DNA of 64,000 nt from Pseudobutyrivibrio xylanivorans DSM 14809 (GCF_900141825.1 NZ_FQYQ01000014.1:1-64000), one strand, 5' to 3'. Positions 54,764 to 62,893 are shown, numbered from the stretch's first letter. The notes: generated from the sequence alone by a model not told the origin. Numbers and translations: made by a program.

Positions 54764-55144
54764 ATGGAAAGAAAAGAATTAGCAGTAGAACTTAAGCACA
54801 ACGGATACAACTGCTGCCAGGCGGTGCTTTGTTCATTTAAGGATGAGCTTTCATGCTCTGAGGGAGATTTAAAGAAAATGGGAGCCTCCTTTGGTGTTGG
54901 CATGGGCTGCATGGAAGCTACCTGCGGTGCACTTTGTGGAGCGCAGATGGTTCTTGGCATGAAGAAATATGAAGGTATGCCTATCCTTAGGGACGCTGCA
55001 GCTGTAGCAAAGGCTTTTGAAAACAAATGCGGTGCTACAATCTGCAAGGACCTTAAGGGTGTTGAAACCGGCGTGGTAAAATGCGAGTGCGATGACTGCG
55101 TTAGAAATGCAGTGGAAGTATTAGAGGCACATCTTTCCAACTAG
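54764..55144 (+). CDS. C_GCAxxG_C_C family redox protein
   Basis: A 126-residue protein. NGYNCCQAVLCSF, GMGCMEATCGALCGAQMVLG and VVKCECDDCVRNA contain the spaced cysteine and Gly-Cys pattern that names the family; an iron-sulfur or redox role is assumed, not proven. TAGGAG lies 8 nt before ATG 54764 and 10 bp after the preceding gene. Its stop overlaps by 4 bp the stop of the convergent ATPase gene. Confidence 0.85.
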   Translation: MERKELAVELKHNGYNCCQAVLCSFKDELSCSEGDLKKMGASFGVGMGCMEATCGALCGAQMVLGMKKYEGMPILRDAAAVAKAFENKCGATICKDLKGVETGVVKCECDDCVRNAVEVLEAHLSN

Positions 55145-56001
55145 TTTTCAAACTCTTCTCTTCTATCCATAAAGAATCTGTAATAGGCCTGCACATTTTT
55201 AAGCTTGTGCCAATCATTAGGGCCTGCAGGTTCTTTATCCAAATCATAAACAAGAGCATTTTTTAATGACAAGATAAATGGAGAATGTGTTGCAATAATA
55301 AACTGGCATCTAAATGCACGGACGGACTGCTCTAGGAAATTTACCAGTTCCAACTGCATCTCTGGCGATAGGCTGTTTTCTGGCTCGTCTAAGAGATAGA
55401 TGCCATTTTCCTTTATCTTGCTGGTGAAATATTTAAAGGCTGATTCCCCGTTAGAATACTCACGAACATTATCTAATAGGGTTTCTCTTATATACTTGGA
55501 CTGAGTCTTTGATTTGGCGGCATTACGCTTTCTAAGCTCTTCGATATCATCTATTGATTTCAACTGATAAGAGCTATACTTGTAATCCAGGTATTCCTCC
55601 AATCGCTCTTCCCTTTTTGTATCAATCCCTTCATTTAATCTTCTTATATCAAGCATATAATCAAAAATATCATCCGAGGTAATAATAAGCTTTTCTTCCA
55701 TCTGTGCATTGATATAATCCAGATCACAATAGCCCAGGTAATCCTCATAGAAATTAGAGCGATTATAAGGAGCCATTCTCTCGGCACCAATCTTTTCGGC
55801 AATTATATTAAGCATTGTGCTCTTGCCTGAGCCATTGCCACCATAGAGGATAGTGACATCTTTAAACTCTATTTCATCAATCCCCTTCTGTGGCAAAATC
55901 ATAAAAGGATAAAAGCTGTCATAGCAAGTTCTTTGAATATCATTTAAATACAAGTCCTCAGCTATGCCTGATGCAAAATAAAAATTCTTTAAGTAAACCA
56001 A
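55141..56001 (-). CDS. AAA-type ATPase (RecF/SMC-like, AAA_21 group)
   Basis: A 286-residue cytosolic ATPase. VTILYGGNGSGKSTMLNIIAEK (Walker A), NGESAFKYFTSKI (signature-like), YLLDEPENSLSPEMQLEL (Walker B and D-loop) and FIIATHSPFILSL (switch His). Such stand-alone proteins are often parts of defence or repair pairs, but no nuclease partner is adjacent here. TTG start at 56001 with GGGAG upstream at a long spacing. Function unknown. Confidence 0.83.
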   Translation of the reverse strand: MVYLKNFYFASGIAEDLYLNDIQRTCYDSFYPFMILPQKGIDEIEFKDVTILYGGNGSGKSTMLNIIAEKIGAERMAPYNRSNFYEDYLGYCDLDYINAQMEEKLIITSDDIFDYMLDIRRLNEGIDTKREERLEEYLDYKYSSYQLKSIDDIEELRKRNAAKSKTQSKYIRETLLDNVREYSNGESAFKYFTSKIKENGIYLLDEPENSLSPEMQLELVNFLEQSVRAFRCQFIIATHSPFILSLKNALVYDLDKEPAGPNDWHKLKNVQAYYRFFMDRREEFEN

Positions 56002-56036
56002 TTTAACTATTTCTCCCGAATGCGCTTATTCTCATT

Positions 56037-56390
56037 TTATTCCTTTATAATTAGCTTCCTCTTAAGATAATTGTGATTAAACTCAAGCCAAGCTATTTCA
56101 CCAATTATTGCCAAGGCAAATATGATTAATGAAAGCATGGTATTCTCAATCAATACCTGAGATATTCCAAACAAAACCATTGTTATAAACAATAAACATC
56201 CATATATTATAAAATTTCTACCATGTTTACGATTCCATTCTGTGACACTAACCAACTCTTCTGCCTTAGGAGGTTTTTCTCCTGTATTTATACTTACTGG
56301 CTCTTTTGCATGAACCTGGACTATCCCTATAATCACAAAAATTAATGAAACTAAAAATGAAATTGATAAATAAATTATTGTTGCTGCCAT
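56037..56390 (-). CDS. Small membrane protein (DUF3784-like)
   Basis: A 117-residue protein with three predicted membrane helices (about 4-27, 59-77, 82-103) and a conserved loop ELVSVTEWNRKHGRNFIIYG, typical of the DUF3784 group in Firmicutes. GGGGGAATAATT precedes ATG. Located between the ATPase and pyrophosphatase genes on the same strand. Function unknown. Confidence 0.75.
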   Translation of the reverse strand: MAATIIYLSISFLVSLIFVIIGIVQVHAKEPVSINTGEKPPKAEELVSVTEWNRKHGRNFIIYGCLLFITMVLFGISQVLIENTMLSLIIFALAIIGEIAWLEFNHNYLKRKLIIKE

Positions 56391-56412
56391 AATTATTCCC
56401 CCTATTCTTGTG

Positions 56413-56745
56413 TTATCTTAAAAGCTCACCTTCAAAGTATTGCTCCTGAAACTCAATTGCAGACAAAATGTCTTCGTCCGAATAATCGGTACCATCCAAT
56501 GAAACAATCCATTTGTCCTCATTATCATTAGTTCTATGATATACAGCAATTACCTTTCCTTCAAAGGTTTCTATAGGCTCGTTTGTGCCAAATACATATA
56601 CATCCTGCTCCTCGCCATCAGCTGCAAAAACATCATCCACATAACCATAGTTAATTGGATAAATCATGTCCGGATAATCTGGGTGAGCCGAGCCTAATGG
56701 ACGATCAATATGGCCTTTTACAATAGTGCCTATTATTTTATCCAT
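56413..56745 (-). CDS. Short inorganic pyrophosphatase-like protein
   Basis: A 110-residue protein resembling the core of family I inorganic pyrophosphatases: GHIDRPLGSAHPDYP, YPINYGYVDDVFAADGEEQDVYVFG (the Asp-rich metal loop in reduced form) and VIAVYHRTNDNEDKWIV. Usual enzymes have about 170 residues, so this is a minimal form found in Firmicutes, with activity uncertain. AAAGG is 7 nt before ATG 56745; the frame is open to 56793. Confidence 0.78.
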   Translation of the reverse strand: MDKIIGTIVKGHIDRPLGSAHPDYPDMIYPINYGYVDDVFAADGEEQDVYVFGTNEPIETFEGKVIAVYHRTNDNEDKWIVSLDGTDYSDEDILSAIEFQEQYFEGELLR

Positions 56746-56895
56746 CTCAAGCCTTTCCTTCAAATTCAATAATTGGACATTCGTTATATACATTATTCAC
56801 AGCTAGTTTTCCCCCCCATATTTTCATTATTCTACAATATCTTAAAAATGGTAACTTTGCAATTGAAGATTTATTTAGTGTGGCATATCTTTTTC

Positions 56896-57111
56896 GCATA
56901 TGCATCCCAAACCAATAAAAACTCATTTTGGGATGTAAGAAATTTACATTTTCAGTGTACAAATCGCAGATTTATGTATTTAGTATCATTCAAACATTTG
57001 GTAAAGCATATTTTGAGAAACAACTTTGTATAATCTGAGAATTAATTTATAGACACTGAAAGAAAAAATACATCCCATTTTCAATAAAGTTGGTGTTGGG
57101 ATGCATATTGC
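56896..57111. repeat. Inverted-repeat element, MITE-like
   Basis: The left arm 56896-56960 (ATATGCATCCCAA ... TTTGGGATGTA ... TTTCAGTGT) returns in reverse complement at 57053-57111. Each arm is also a hairpin by itself (GCATCCCAA/TTGGGATG). No ORF of worth lies inside. It occupies much of the 56746-57245 gap; the remainder is AT-rich with nothing else visible. Confidence 0.65.
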
Positions 57112-57170
57112 ACTTTGCACCCACTAATTAAAAAAAAATTCAACCAGTTGATAAAGCTTTTCTATCCAAA

Positions 57171-57197
57171 TGCGGACGGCGGGGTGAAACATGGAAA
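57171..57197 (-). repeat. tRNA 3'-end-like remnant downstream of tRNA-Leu copy 1
   Basis: On the minus strand TTTCCATG, then TTTCACCCCGCCGTCCGCA. The final CCCGCC-TCCGCA resembles the T-arm/acceptor 3' end of the neighbouring tRNA-Leu, and the same 27-nt sequence, 3 mismatches, follows copy 2 at 62067-62093. Confidence 0.55.
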
Positions 57198-57200
57198 CGA

Positions 57201-57232
57201 AAAAAGGCACCAGCTAAAGCTGATGCCTTTTT
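57201..57232. terminator. Terminator of tRNA-Leu copy 1
   Basis: AAAGGCACCAGC/GCTGATGCCTTT hairpin flanked by A and T runs, effective on either strand. Confidence 0.85.
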
Positions 57233-57245
57233 CATTTCCTAGTAA

Positions 57246-57330
57246 TGCGGAAGGCGGGACTTGAACCCGCACGCTCGCAATGAGCACAAGATCCTTAGTC
57301 TTGCTCGTCTGCCAGTTCCGACACTTCCGC
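57246..57330 (-). tRNA. tRNA-Leu (anticodon AAG), copy 1
   Basis: An 85-nt class II tRNA: acceptor GCGGAAG/CTTCCGC, anticodon stem CAAGA/TCTTG with loop CTAAGGA (anticodon AAG), long variable arm, T-arm GCGGGTTCAAGTCCCGC, discriminator A, no encoded CCA. Identical to the plus-strand copy at 61828-61912. Its promoter on the minus strand is TTGACG (57400-57395), 17 bp, TATATT (57377-57372), and the leader has a TTGTCGTTAAGACAA hairpin shared with copy 2. Confidence 0.95.
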
Positions 57331-57460
57331 AAGAACTCTTTTGAAGTTCGTTTGTCTTAACGACAAGACATAATATATCAAAGAAACCGCCATGCGTCAA
57401 CGGTTTTTAGTAAATTAAAGTGACTAACTTTACGCTGTTAAATCAGATAATTCTGACACC

Positions 57461-58333
57461 TTAATCAACCACTCCGTTGAACAGTAAATACTGATGCCAA
57501 GGCTCGTAGCAGGAACCCTTTAAATGCACTCCATCACCAGATAGTGACTCATCAAGATTGCCTTCTCCATCATCAAGCATATCATTAACATTTAGATAAA
57601 AAATATGCTGATTGTCTATCAAATCGAAAAGTGCTGCATTTCTAACATTAATATTTCCATTATTATAAAGCTCATCGCCATCACTCTTCTCCTTTGTTAC
57701 ATGCATAGTGCTGTTAATAAAAATAAGAGCATCTGGCTGAATCTCCAAAATTCTTTTAATAACATCAGCGTAGGCGTCTCTATAGCCCTCGTTAGTTCCG
57801 CGACCAATTTCGTTGATTCCTACCATAATGTAAACCTTAGAAAAAGAAATCTTAGAAAGGGCATCGAAAATAGTCTCCTTTGGACCATTCTCAACATCGA
57901 TCCATGCATCCTTTTGAAGGTTGTAAATTGTAAGAGACTTCTTTGCAAAAAATGTAGCTCTGGAATCAATCTCTGGACAATACTGAGAAAGTCCAACCAT
58001 TCTGGAATCTCCAATAAATACAGCATCATCAAAGTAAGAATCATCTACCTTTGTAAATGATTTAGGCTCTACAACCTCAATCTTAGCCTCTGGCTTTGTC
58101 TCCGCGACTTTATCCTTCTTGGCCAGCGACTGTGGATCCTCCTGTTTCTCGACAGGTGACCAAGGAAATACACCGGCAGATGCCCCTTTCAACATAGGTG
58201 CCATAACAGGCTCCTTATCAACACCCACAGAATATTCCTGATATTTTGCAGGAGTGTAAATATAGCTGCACACTGAGAGCCCCACAGCAGATATCACTAT
58301 TAAGATAATCAATAAATAACTTTTAATCTTCAT
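57461..58333 (-). CDS. Membrane-anchored SGNH/GDSL hydrolase
   Basis: A 290-residue protein with one N-terminal membrane helix (about 4-24) and an extracytoplasmic SGNH domain: FIGDSRMVGLS (block I Ser), VYIMVGINEIGRG (block III Asn), and GVHLKGSCYEPW (block V His). Linker is Lys/Glu/Pro-rich. Probably de-O-acetylates or transfers acetyl on a surface glycan. GAGG is 8 nt before ATG 58333. It starts 11 bp after the MBOAT gene, so the two likely act together. Confidence 0.85.
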   Translation of the reverse strand: MKIKSYLLIILIVISAVGLSVCSYIYTPAKYQEYSVGVDKEPVMAPMLKGASAGVFPWSPVEKQEDPQSLAKKDKVAETKPEAKIEVVEPKSFTKVDDSYFDDAVFIGDSRMVGLSQYCPEIDSRATFFAKKSLTIYNLQKDAWIDVENGPKETIFDALSKISFSKVYIMVGINEIGRGTNEGYRDAYADVIKRILEIQPDALIFINSTMHVTKEKSDGDELYNNGNINVRNAALFDLIDNQHIFYLNVNDMLDDGEGNLDESLSGDGVHLKGSCYEPWHQYLLFNGVVD

Positions 58334-58344
58334 AACCAAATCCT

Positions 58345-59718
58345 CTAGAATCTCAAGTACATAAATGGATTGCCAGCTGAATTTGCAAGACTAATAATTG
58401 AAATCCAAAACATCACAAATAAAACCAAAGTAACTAAAATATTTTCCTTGTGCTTTCTATATAAAGTCTGCACAAAAGGAATGACTAAAATAATACCCAT
58501 CAATAAATATGGCCAATAAGAAGGTAATAAATAAAGAATGTCATTCTGGTTTACAGCTATTCCATTATTTATTACTGGGAAAAGTCTAAGACCATAGGTA
58601 CCAAGCTTACGTACGGAATGAATTGCAAAAATCACCCATGTACAAGGAATTAAAACCCACACATTAATGTGACCAATAATCTTAAACGCCTTATCCCACT
58701 TGGAAAGAATAAACTTTTCCACAAGGATTATCACAAGAATAACCATTGCCCACAAAATAAAGTTTAAAGTCATACCATGCCACAAACCTGTTATCAGCCA
58801 TACCACCAGTAAATTAAAAATGGTACGTCCTGTGCCCTTCTTACTTCCGCCAAGAGGAATGTAGATATAGTCCCTGAACCAGCTTCCTAACGTAGCATGC
58901 CAGCGTCTGTAAAAATCAGAAACAGAATTAGCGGCATATGGCTGTATAAAGTTCTCAATAAATGGGAATCCAAGCATCACACCGATACCAGCTGCCATAA
59001 GGGAATATCCCCAGAAATCAAAATAAAGATTCATGGAATAGGCGTAGGCGCCAAGCCATGCAAGCGGTGTAGATATGCTCTCATATCCTATAGTCTTGAT
59101 ATCTGACCAGAGAACTGCCAAATGATCTGCTATCATAACCTTCATAAAAAGACCGATAACGAAATATTTCAAACCATCTTCTACTGAAGCTAAAACTGTC
59201 TGTAGACGCTGTCCCTTTGATGGGCGCTCTTCTTTTGGCGCAACAACCCAGGCACTGTTATCCTCAATATATGAATATCTGCTGATAGGACCAGATAAAA
59301 TCTGTGGGAACATAATGAAATAAGCGGACATATCCCTAAAGCTTACTGTCTTAATCTGCTCTCTATACAAATCCACCTGATATGAAATCATCTTGAAAAT
59401 ATAGAAACTAAGTCCGAGAGGAAATGCGATTCCAAGCTTCAGCCTGCCTGCCACCTTAAAGAACGACAATAATCCTGCATTAAAAATGACAATGCCGGCA
59501 AGTGCAACCTTTTTCTTTTTCGAAACAAGCTTTGCAAATCCGAAATTTACAATTGTAGCTCCAACAAGAATAGCGACAAACTTCCAATCATTTACTACAT
59601 AAAAAGCAAGGCTTGCAACAACAAGAAGCCAAGGTCTGAGCTTGGCTGAGAAAACATAATATATTATTAAAAATAGAGGCATTGCTCTAAAAATGAAATT
59701 CAAATCTGAAAAGGTCAT
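58345..59718 (-). CDS. MBOAT-family membrane O-acyltransferase (AlgI/PatA-like)
   Basis: A 457-residue polytopic protein. FYRRWHATLGSWFRDYIYIPLGGS is the AlgI signature and LWHGMTLNFILWA contains the catalytic His of MBOAT enzymes. Role: moves acetyl groups across the membrane for O-acetylation of an exopolysaccharide, teichoic acid or peptidoglycan. GGAG lies 8 nt before ATG. Operon with the SGNH gene downstream, matching the known MBOAT-SGNH pairing. Confidence 0.93.
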   Translation of the reverse strand: MTFSDLNFIFRAMPLFLIIYYVFSAKLRPWLLVVASLAFYVVNDWKFVAILVGATIVNFGFAKLVSKKKKVALAGIVIFNAGLLSFFKVAGRLKLGIAFPLGLSFYIFKMISYQVDLYREQIKTVSFRDMSAYFIMFPQILSGPISRYSYIEDNSAWVVAPKEERPSKGQRLQTVLASVEDGLKYFVIGLFMKVMIADHLAVLWSDIKTIGYESISTPLAWLGAYAYSMNLYFDFWGYSLMAAGIGVMLGFPFIENFIQPYAANSVSDFYRRWHATLGSWFRDYIYIPLGGSKKGTGRTIFNLLVVWLITGLWHGMTLNFILWAMVILVIILVEKFILSKWDKAFKIIGHINVWVLIPCTWVIFAIHSVRKLGTYGLRLFPVINNGIAVNQNDILYLLPSYWPYLLMGIILVIPFVQTLYRKHKENILVTLVLFVMFWISIISLANSAGNPFMYLRF

Positions 59719-59799
59719 AATAATTCTCCCTACTTCACAACTATAGTATACCCTAAGAATATGCCCTATTCCATTAAATTTAAATTACCTTTTTATTAC

Positions 59800-59835
59800 A
59801 AAAAAATAAAAGGCAATCCCATTTTGAGATTGCCT
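59800..59835 (-). terminator. Terminator of the carboxylesterase gene
   Basis: AGGCAATC/GATTGCCT hairpin (59811-59835) followed by a T-rich tail on the minus strand, 7 bp past the stop codon. Confidence 0.78.
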
Positions 59836-59841
59836 TAATAT

Positions 59842-61653
59842 TTATTTCAAAGATTCTTGATATTTATCAATAACTTTATAGATTTCCTGATTAGGATCTT
59901 CTACCATTTTAATCTCAGTATCGAACTGAATCAGCTTATCCTGCGTAGATGAGCGCATCTCCCAATTTGGAAGCCCCTCTCCATTAGGATTTCCAGTCTT
60001 AGCAAAATTCACCCAATATTTCTGCATTATCTCGGAAAGCTCATAATCCTCTTCCTCATAGAGCCCCGGATGTCTCCAGAGATTTCCATAGGCATATGGA
60101 AGCTCCCCTGCATGGTAATTTGATAGAATATTATTCTTCTTAGTGAAATAGTATTCGTATGTAGGAACACCCTGCTCAATCAGATAATTGTTCCAGAGAT
60201 AATGTGAATAGCTAAACCAGATAGCTGAGTACGCAGTATTAAGTGCTCCCTTCGCATCTCCTAAAGCATCAACTATAAAATGCTGGTCACGCTGTGAAGT
60301 ATTTGCAGGAACTACCTTTGCCATTTCCTCTGCTTGGTCGCCTAAATCTTCTGCCAAAAGCTCGACATAATTATCAGCAGTTGCTTTTGTGGACAATAAG
60401 AATGCATCGGCTTCCTTTGCGTTAAAACCATTAAGCAAAGCCTTCTCGTGATTGTTGCCTTTCTCGTAAGTAAGATATGGCTGCTCAACTATTGCGTATC
60501 CATCTATTGTCATTGCCGACTGGTCGCTGCCGTTATTTACAAGCTTCCATGGAGAAACATCTCTTAATTCAGCTGAAGAAGATACTCCGAAAGCATCACG
60601 AACCTTCTGTCCTTCTTCCAAAGCCACGTCATAAGAACGGAAAGTATGGAATGGCTCAATTGCTCCAATTCCACTAGATTCAGCAATGGCATAATTAAAC
60701 ATTCCTTCAGTAAGTGGTGATACGCACAAAGCATTTACACTCGAGGAACCTGCAGATTCACCTGCAATAGTAATCTGATTTGGATCTCCACCAAACTGTT
60801 CAATGTTTTCTCGAACCCATTTTAATGCAGCTATCTGATCCAAAAGACCATAGTTTCCTGTTGTACCATTAGGAGATTCTGCCTTCAAATCATCGGCTGT
60901 ATAATAACCAAATACGCCAAGACGATATGCAAAGTTTACAAATACTACTCCCTGCTTTGCCAAATCCTCTCCCCTATACTCTGAATAAGAAGACTGACCA
61001 GTAGTAAGACTTCCTCCATGGATATAGAAAATTACAGGCTTAAGCTCTTTATCATCTGTCTCTGGTGCCCAAACATTTAGGTAAAGACAATCCTCACTCA
61101 TTGCCTCGAGATACTCGTCACCAAATTTAACTTGATAATCATGCCAGCCTAATATGTGAGATAAACTATCTATCAATGGATTGGAACGAGTCTGCATGGC
61201 CATAGGACCAAATTCATTACACTCACGCACTCTGTTCCATTCTTCTGGCTCCTGAGGCTCTTTAAAACGCAAATCACCAACCGGTGCTTTAGCGTATGGA
61301 ATACCAGCATAAACCCTTACTGTCTTATCCTTATTGTATACACCTCTAAGATATCCCTGCTTTACCTGAACTACCTCTGTAATCTGTGGATTCTTTACAT
61401 CTACAGCTGGAACATTCTTAATTGGAGGTCTTGTAAAAATTAGATTTACAAAAAGAACTAAAATAAAAGCTACCCAGGTCATAATCTTAGCTCTTCGCGA
61501 AACAATATTCTGTTTCTTCAGCATATACCTTTCAACCAACATAATGGCTGCGGCCATCAAAGCTACCACCCAGCCAATGACTATATTCTTGGAAAGCTCT
61601 AAAAGCACCAAATATAATAATGTAACTGCAATAACTACTATCGAAAAAACCAT
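59842..61653 (-). CDS. Membrane-anchored type B carboxylesterase
   Basis: A 603-residue protein. Residues 1-75 contain three hydrophobic segments (MVFSIVVIAVTLLYLVLLEL, then two more); the rest is a type B carboxylesterase/lipase domain: YIHGGSLTTGQSSYSEY (oxyanion hole), TIAGESAGSSSVNAL (nucleophile Ser), a central Glu near FNAKEADAF, and YHAGELPYAYGNLW (catalytic His). Probable extracytoplasmic esterase, perhaps on acylated plant polysaccharides. The frame opens at ATG 61704, but the promoter 61707-61734 would start RNA just inside it, and AGAGG lies 6 nt before ATG 61653; the latter is chosen. Confidence 0.87.
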   Translation of the reverse strand: MVFSIVVIAVTLLYLVLLELSKNIVIGWVVALMAAAIMLVERYMLKKQNIVSRRAKIMTWVAFILVLFVNLIFTRPPIKNVPAVDVKNPQITEVVQVKQGYLRGVYNKDKTVRVYAGIPYAKAPVGDLRFKEPQEPEEWNRVRECNEFGPMAMQTRSNPLIDSLSHILGWHDYQVKFGDEYLEAMSEDCLYLNVWAPETDDKELKPVIFYIHGGSLTTGQSSYSEYRGEDLAKQGVVFVNFAYRLGVFGYYTADDLKAESPNGTTGNYGLLDQIAALKWVRENIEQFGGDPNQITIAGESAGSSSVNALCVSPLTEGMFNYAIAESSGIGAIEPFHTFRSYDVALEEGQKVRDAFGVSSSAELRDVSPWKLVNNGSDQSAMTIDGYAIVEQPYLTYEKGNNHEKALLNGFNAKEADAFLLSTKATADNYVELLAEDLGDQAEEMAKVVPANTSQRDQHFIVDALGDAKGALNTAYSAIWFSYSHYLWNNYLIEQGVPTYEYYFTKKNNILSNYHAGELPYAYGNLWRHPGLYEEEDYELSEIMQKYWVNFAKTGNPNGEGLPNWEMRSSTQDKLIQFDTEIKMVEDPNQEIYKVIDKYQESLK

Positions 61654-61706
61654 GATAAACCTCTTCTTTGATTTTATACAATTCAATTTATCCCAATTGT
61701 TCATCT

Positions 61707-61734
61707 ATCATACCACATAATATATTTTTGTAAA
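61707..61734 (-). promoter_or_regulatory. Promoter of the carboxylesterase gene
   Basis: On the minus strand TTTACA (61734-61729), 16-bp spacer, TATGAT (61712-61707). Confidence 0.6.
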
Positions 61735-61778
61735 CATAACTCCTAAAAAAATTTTATAAAAAAATTGTGAATTAAGTG

Positions 61779-61807
61779 TTGACTATGAGGCGGGTCTTTG
61801 ATATTAT
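61779..61807 (+). promoter_or_regulatory. Promoter of tRNA-Leu copy 2
   Basis: TTGACT (61779-61784), 17-bp spacer, TATTAT (61802-61807). Aligns with the promoter of copy 1 over TTTGATAT and the CTTGTCG-TAAGACAA leader. Confidence 0.8.
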
Positions 61808-61827
61808 ACTTCTTGTCGCTAAGACAA

Positions 61828-61912
61828 GCGGAAGTGTCGGAACTGGCAGACGAGCAAGACTAAGGATCTTGTGCTCATTGCGAGCGTGCGGGTTCAAGTC
61901 CCGCCTTCCGCA
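61828..61912 (+). tRNA. tRNA-Leu (anticodon AAG), copy 2
   Basis: Identical over all 85 nt to the tRNA at 57246-57330 but on the opposite strand, with homologous promoter and leader. Reads CUU/CUC codons after inosine modification of A34, as for bacterial AAG leucine tRNAs. Confidence 0.95.
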
Positions 61913-61923
61913 TCCTAAAAAAG

Positions 61924-61957
61924 ATAACCAGAGCATTAAGCTCTGGTTATTTTTTTA
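61924..61957 (+). terminator. Terminator of tRNA-Leu copy 2
   Basis: ATAACCAGAGC/GCTCTGGTTAT hairpin with a run of eight T. Confidence 0.88.
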
Positions 61958-61988
61958 TGTGCCGATTCGGTCGGTTCGACTACGGGAA

Positions 61989-62028
61989 GGCGCACATATT
62001 CTATGCCACTTCGTGGCGGATGTGCGCC
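61989..62028. other. GC-rich hairpin after tRNA-Leu copy 2
   Basis: GGCGCACAT (61989-61997) pairs with ATGTGCGCC (62020-62028), inner stem GCCAC/GTGGC with TTC loop. It has no counterpart behind tRNA copy 1. No T-run follows on either strand. The 61913-62257 gap holds this hairpin, the terminator and the tRNA-like remnant. Confidence 0.55.
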
Positions 62029-62066
62029 GTGGGAAACGAAAATATCATTTAACAATGCTATTTTCA

Positions 62067-62093
62067 TTTCCATGTCTCACCCCGGCTTCCGCA
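62067..62093 (+). repeat. tRNA 3'-end-like remnant downstream of tRNA-Leu copy 2
   Basis: TTTCCATG, then TCTCACCCCGGCTTCCGCA, nearly the same as 57171-57197 and similar to the 3' end of the adjacent tRNA-Leu (CCCGCCTTCCGCA). Confidence 0.55.
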
Positions 62094-62257
62094 ATGGTGG
62101 ACATATAAAAATCACAAAAGAATCCAACCCTTTTCATAATTTTTACATATTAAATAGGTTATACTTCTAGGTACACACCACCGATTGAGTGGATTTTTAT
62201 TGGGGAGATTAATGTTTTCTACTTATTTTCATAGTCTAATATGAGGAGGTAAATGCT

Positions 62258-62404
62258 ATGAATGAAGAAAACATTAAGAGAATGGAATCAAAACTTGTAA
62301 GAGCTTACAAAGAAGGACATTATGAAGAGACCTTGGTAAAAATGGTTACTAAGAAGCCAAGTGTATTAAAAACAATTGCCCATATTTTGGTATCAATACA
62401 TTAA
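62258..62404 (+). CDS. Small 48-residue protein of unknown function
   Basis: Starts MNEENIKRMESKLVRAYKEG and ends in a hydrophobic KTIAHILVSIH tail; helical and basic. The ribosome site GGAGGT lies 7 nt before ATG and a terminator starts 6 bp after the stop, which support a real gene. No family recognised. Confidence 0.55.
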   Translation: MNEENIKRMESKLVRAYKEGHYEETLVKMVTKKPSVLKTIAHILVSIH

Positions 62405-62410
62405 AAATTT

Positions 62411-62437
62411 AAGCTACCCACAACGGGTAGCTTTTTT
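62411..62437 (+). terminator. Terminator of the 48-residue gene
   Basis: AAGCTACCC/GGGTAGCTT hairpin with TTTT tail; on the minus strand it would also follow dtd from 62444. Confidence 0.8.
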
Positions 62438-62443
62438 ACGCCA

Positions 62444-62893
62444 TTAACAAATCTCTGCTGAGTCTAATACAATTGTAAATGGTCCATCATTTAAGAGAGA
62501 CACCTTCATGTCGGCGCCGAACTCTCCTGTCTCAACATGATAGCCTTCCTCTCGGCACTTTGCGATTATATATTCGTACATCTCATTGGCAAAATCCGGT
62601 GCACCTGCATCTGTAAATGATGGGCGATATCCCTTCTTGCAGTTTGCATAAAGGGTGAACTGTGATATGAGAAGAAGCTCACCGCCAACATCTGTAAGCG
62701 AAAGATTAATCTTATCGTTCTCATCATCGAAAATACGAAGTCCTAAAAGCTTCTTTACCATCTTGTCAGCTATTTCTTTTGTATCTGAATCTGATACTCC
62801 TATCAGGACAAGAAAGCCCTTCTTAATGGCACCGATAGTATTGCCATCTACAGCAACTGATGCTTCATTTACACGCTGAATTACAAACTTCAT
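62444..62893 (-). CDS. dtd: D-aminoacyl-tRNA deacylase
   Basis: A 149-residue enzyme that frees tRNAs charged with D-amino acids or glycine. [17 protein letters not shown] is the family start, [17 protein letters not shown] holds the conserved SQFTL and the cross-subunit site near NxGP is seen as [12 protein letters not shown]. The ATG overlaps the stop of the preceding gene (TAATG), so the two are translationally coupled; the ribosome site GAGGAG lies within that gene. Confidence 0.95.
   Translation of the reverse strand: MKFVIQRVNEASVAVDGNTIGAIKKGFLVLIGVSDSDTKEIADKMVKKLLGLRIFDDENDKINLSLTDVGGELLLISQFTLYANCKKGYRPSFTDAGAPDFANEMYEYIIAKCREEGYHVETGEFGADMKVSLLNDGPFTIVLDSAEIC

Noticed and set aside
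55141-56390. Anti-phage defence pair based on the AAA ATPase
   Set aside because: The neighbours are a redox protein, a small membrane protein and a pyrophosphatase-like gene; no nuclease or known defence partner is present.
57605-58060. Plus-strand 151-codon frame
   Set aside because: Antisense of the SGNH hydrolase gene, no ribosome site and no recognisable features.
61776-62108. Plus-strand 110-codon open frame
   Set aside because: It reads through tRNA-Leu and its terminator, so it is not coding.
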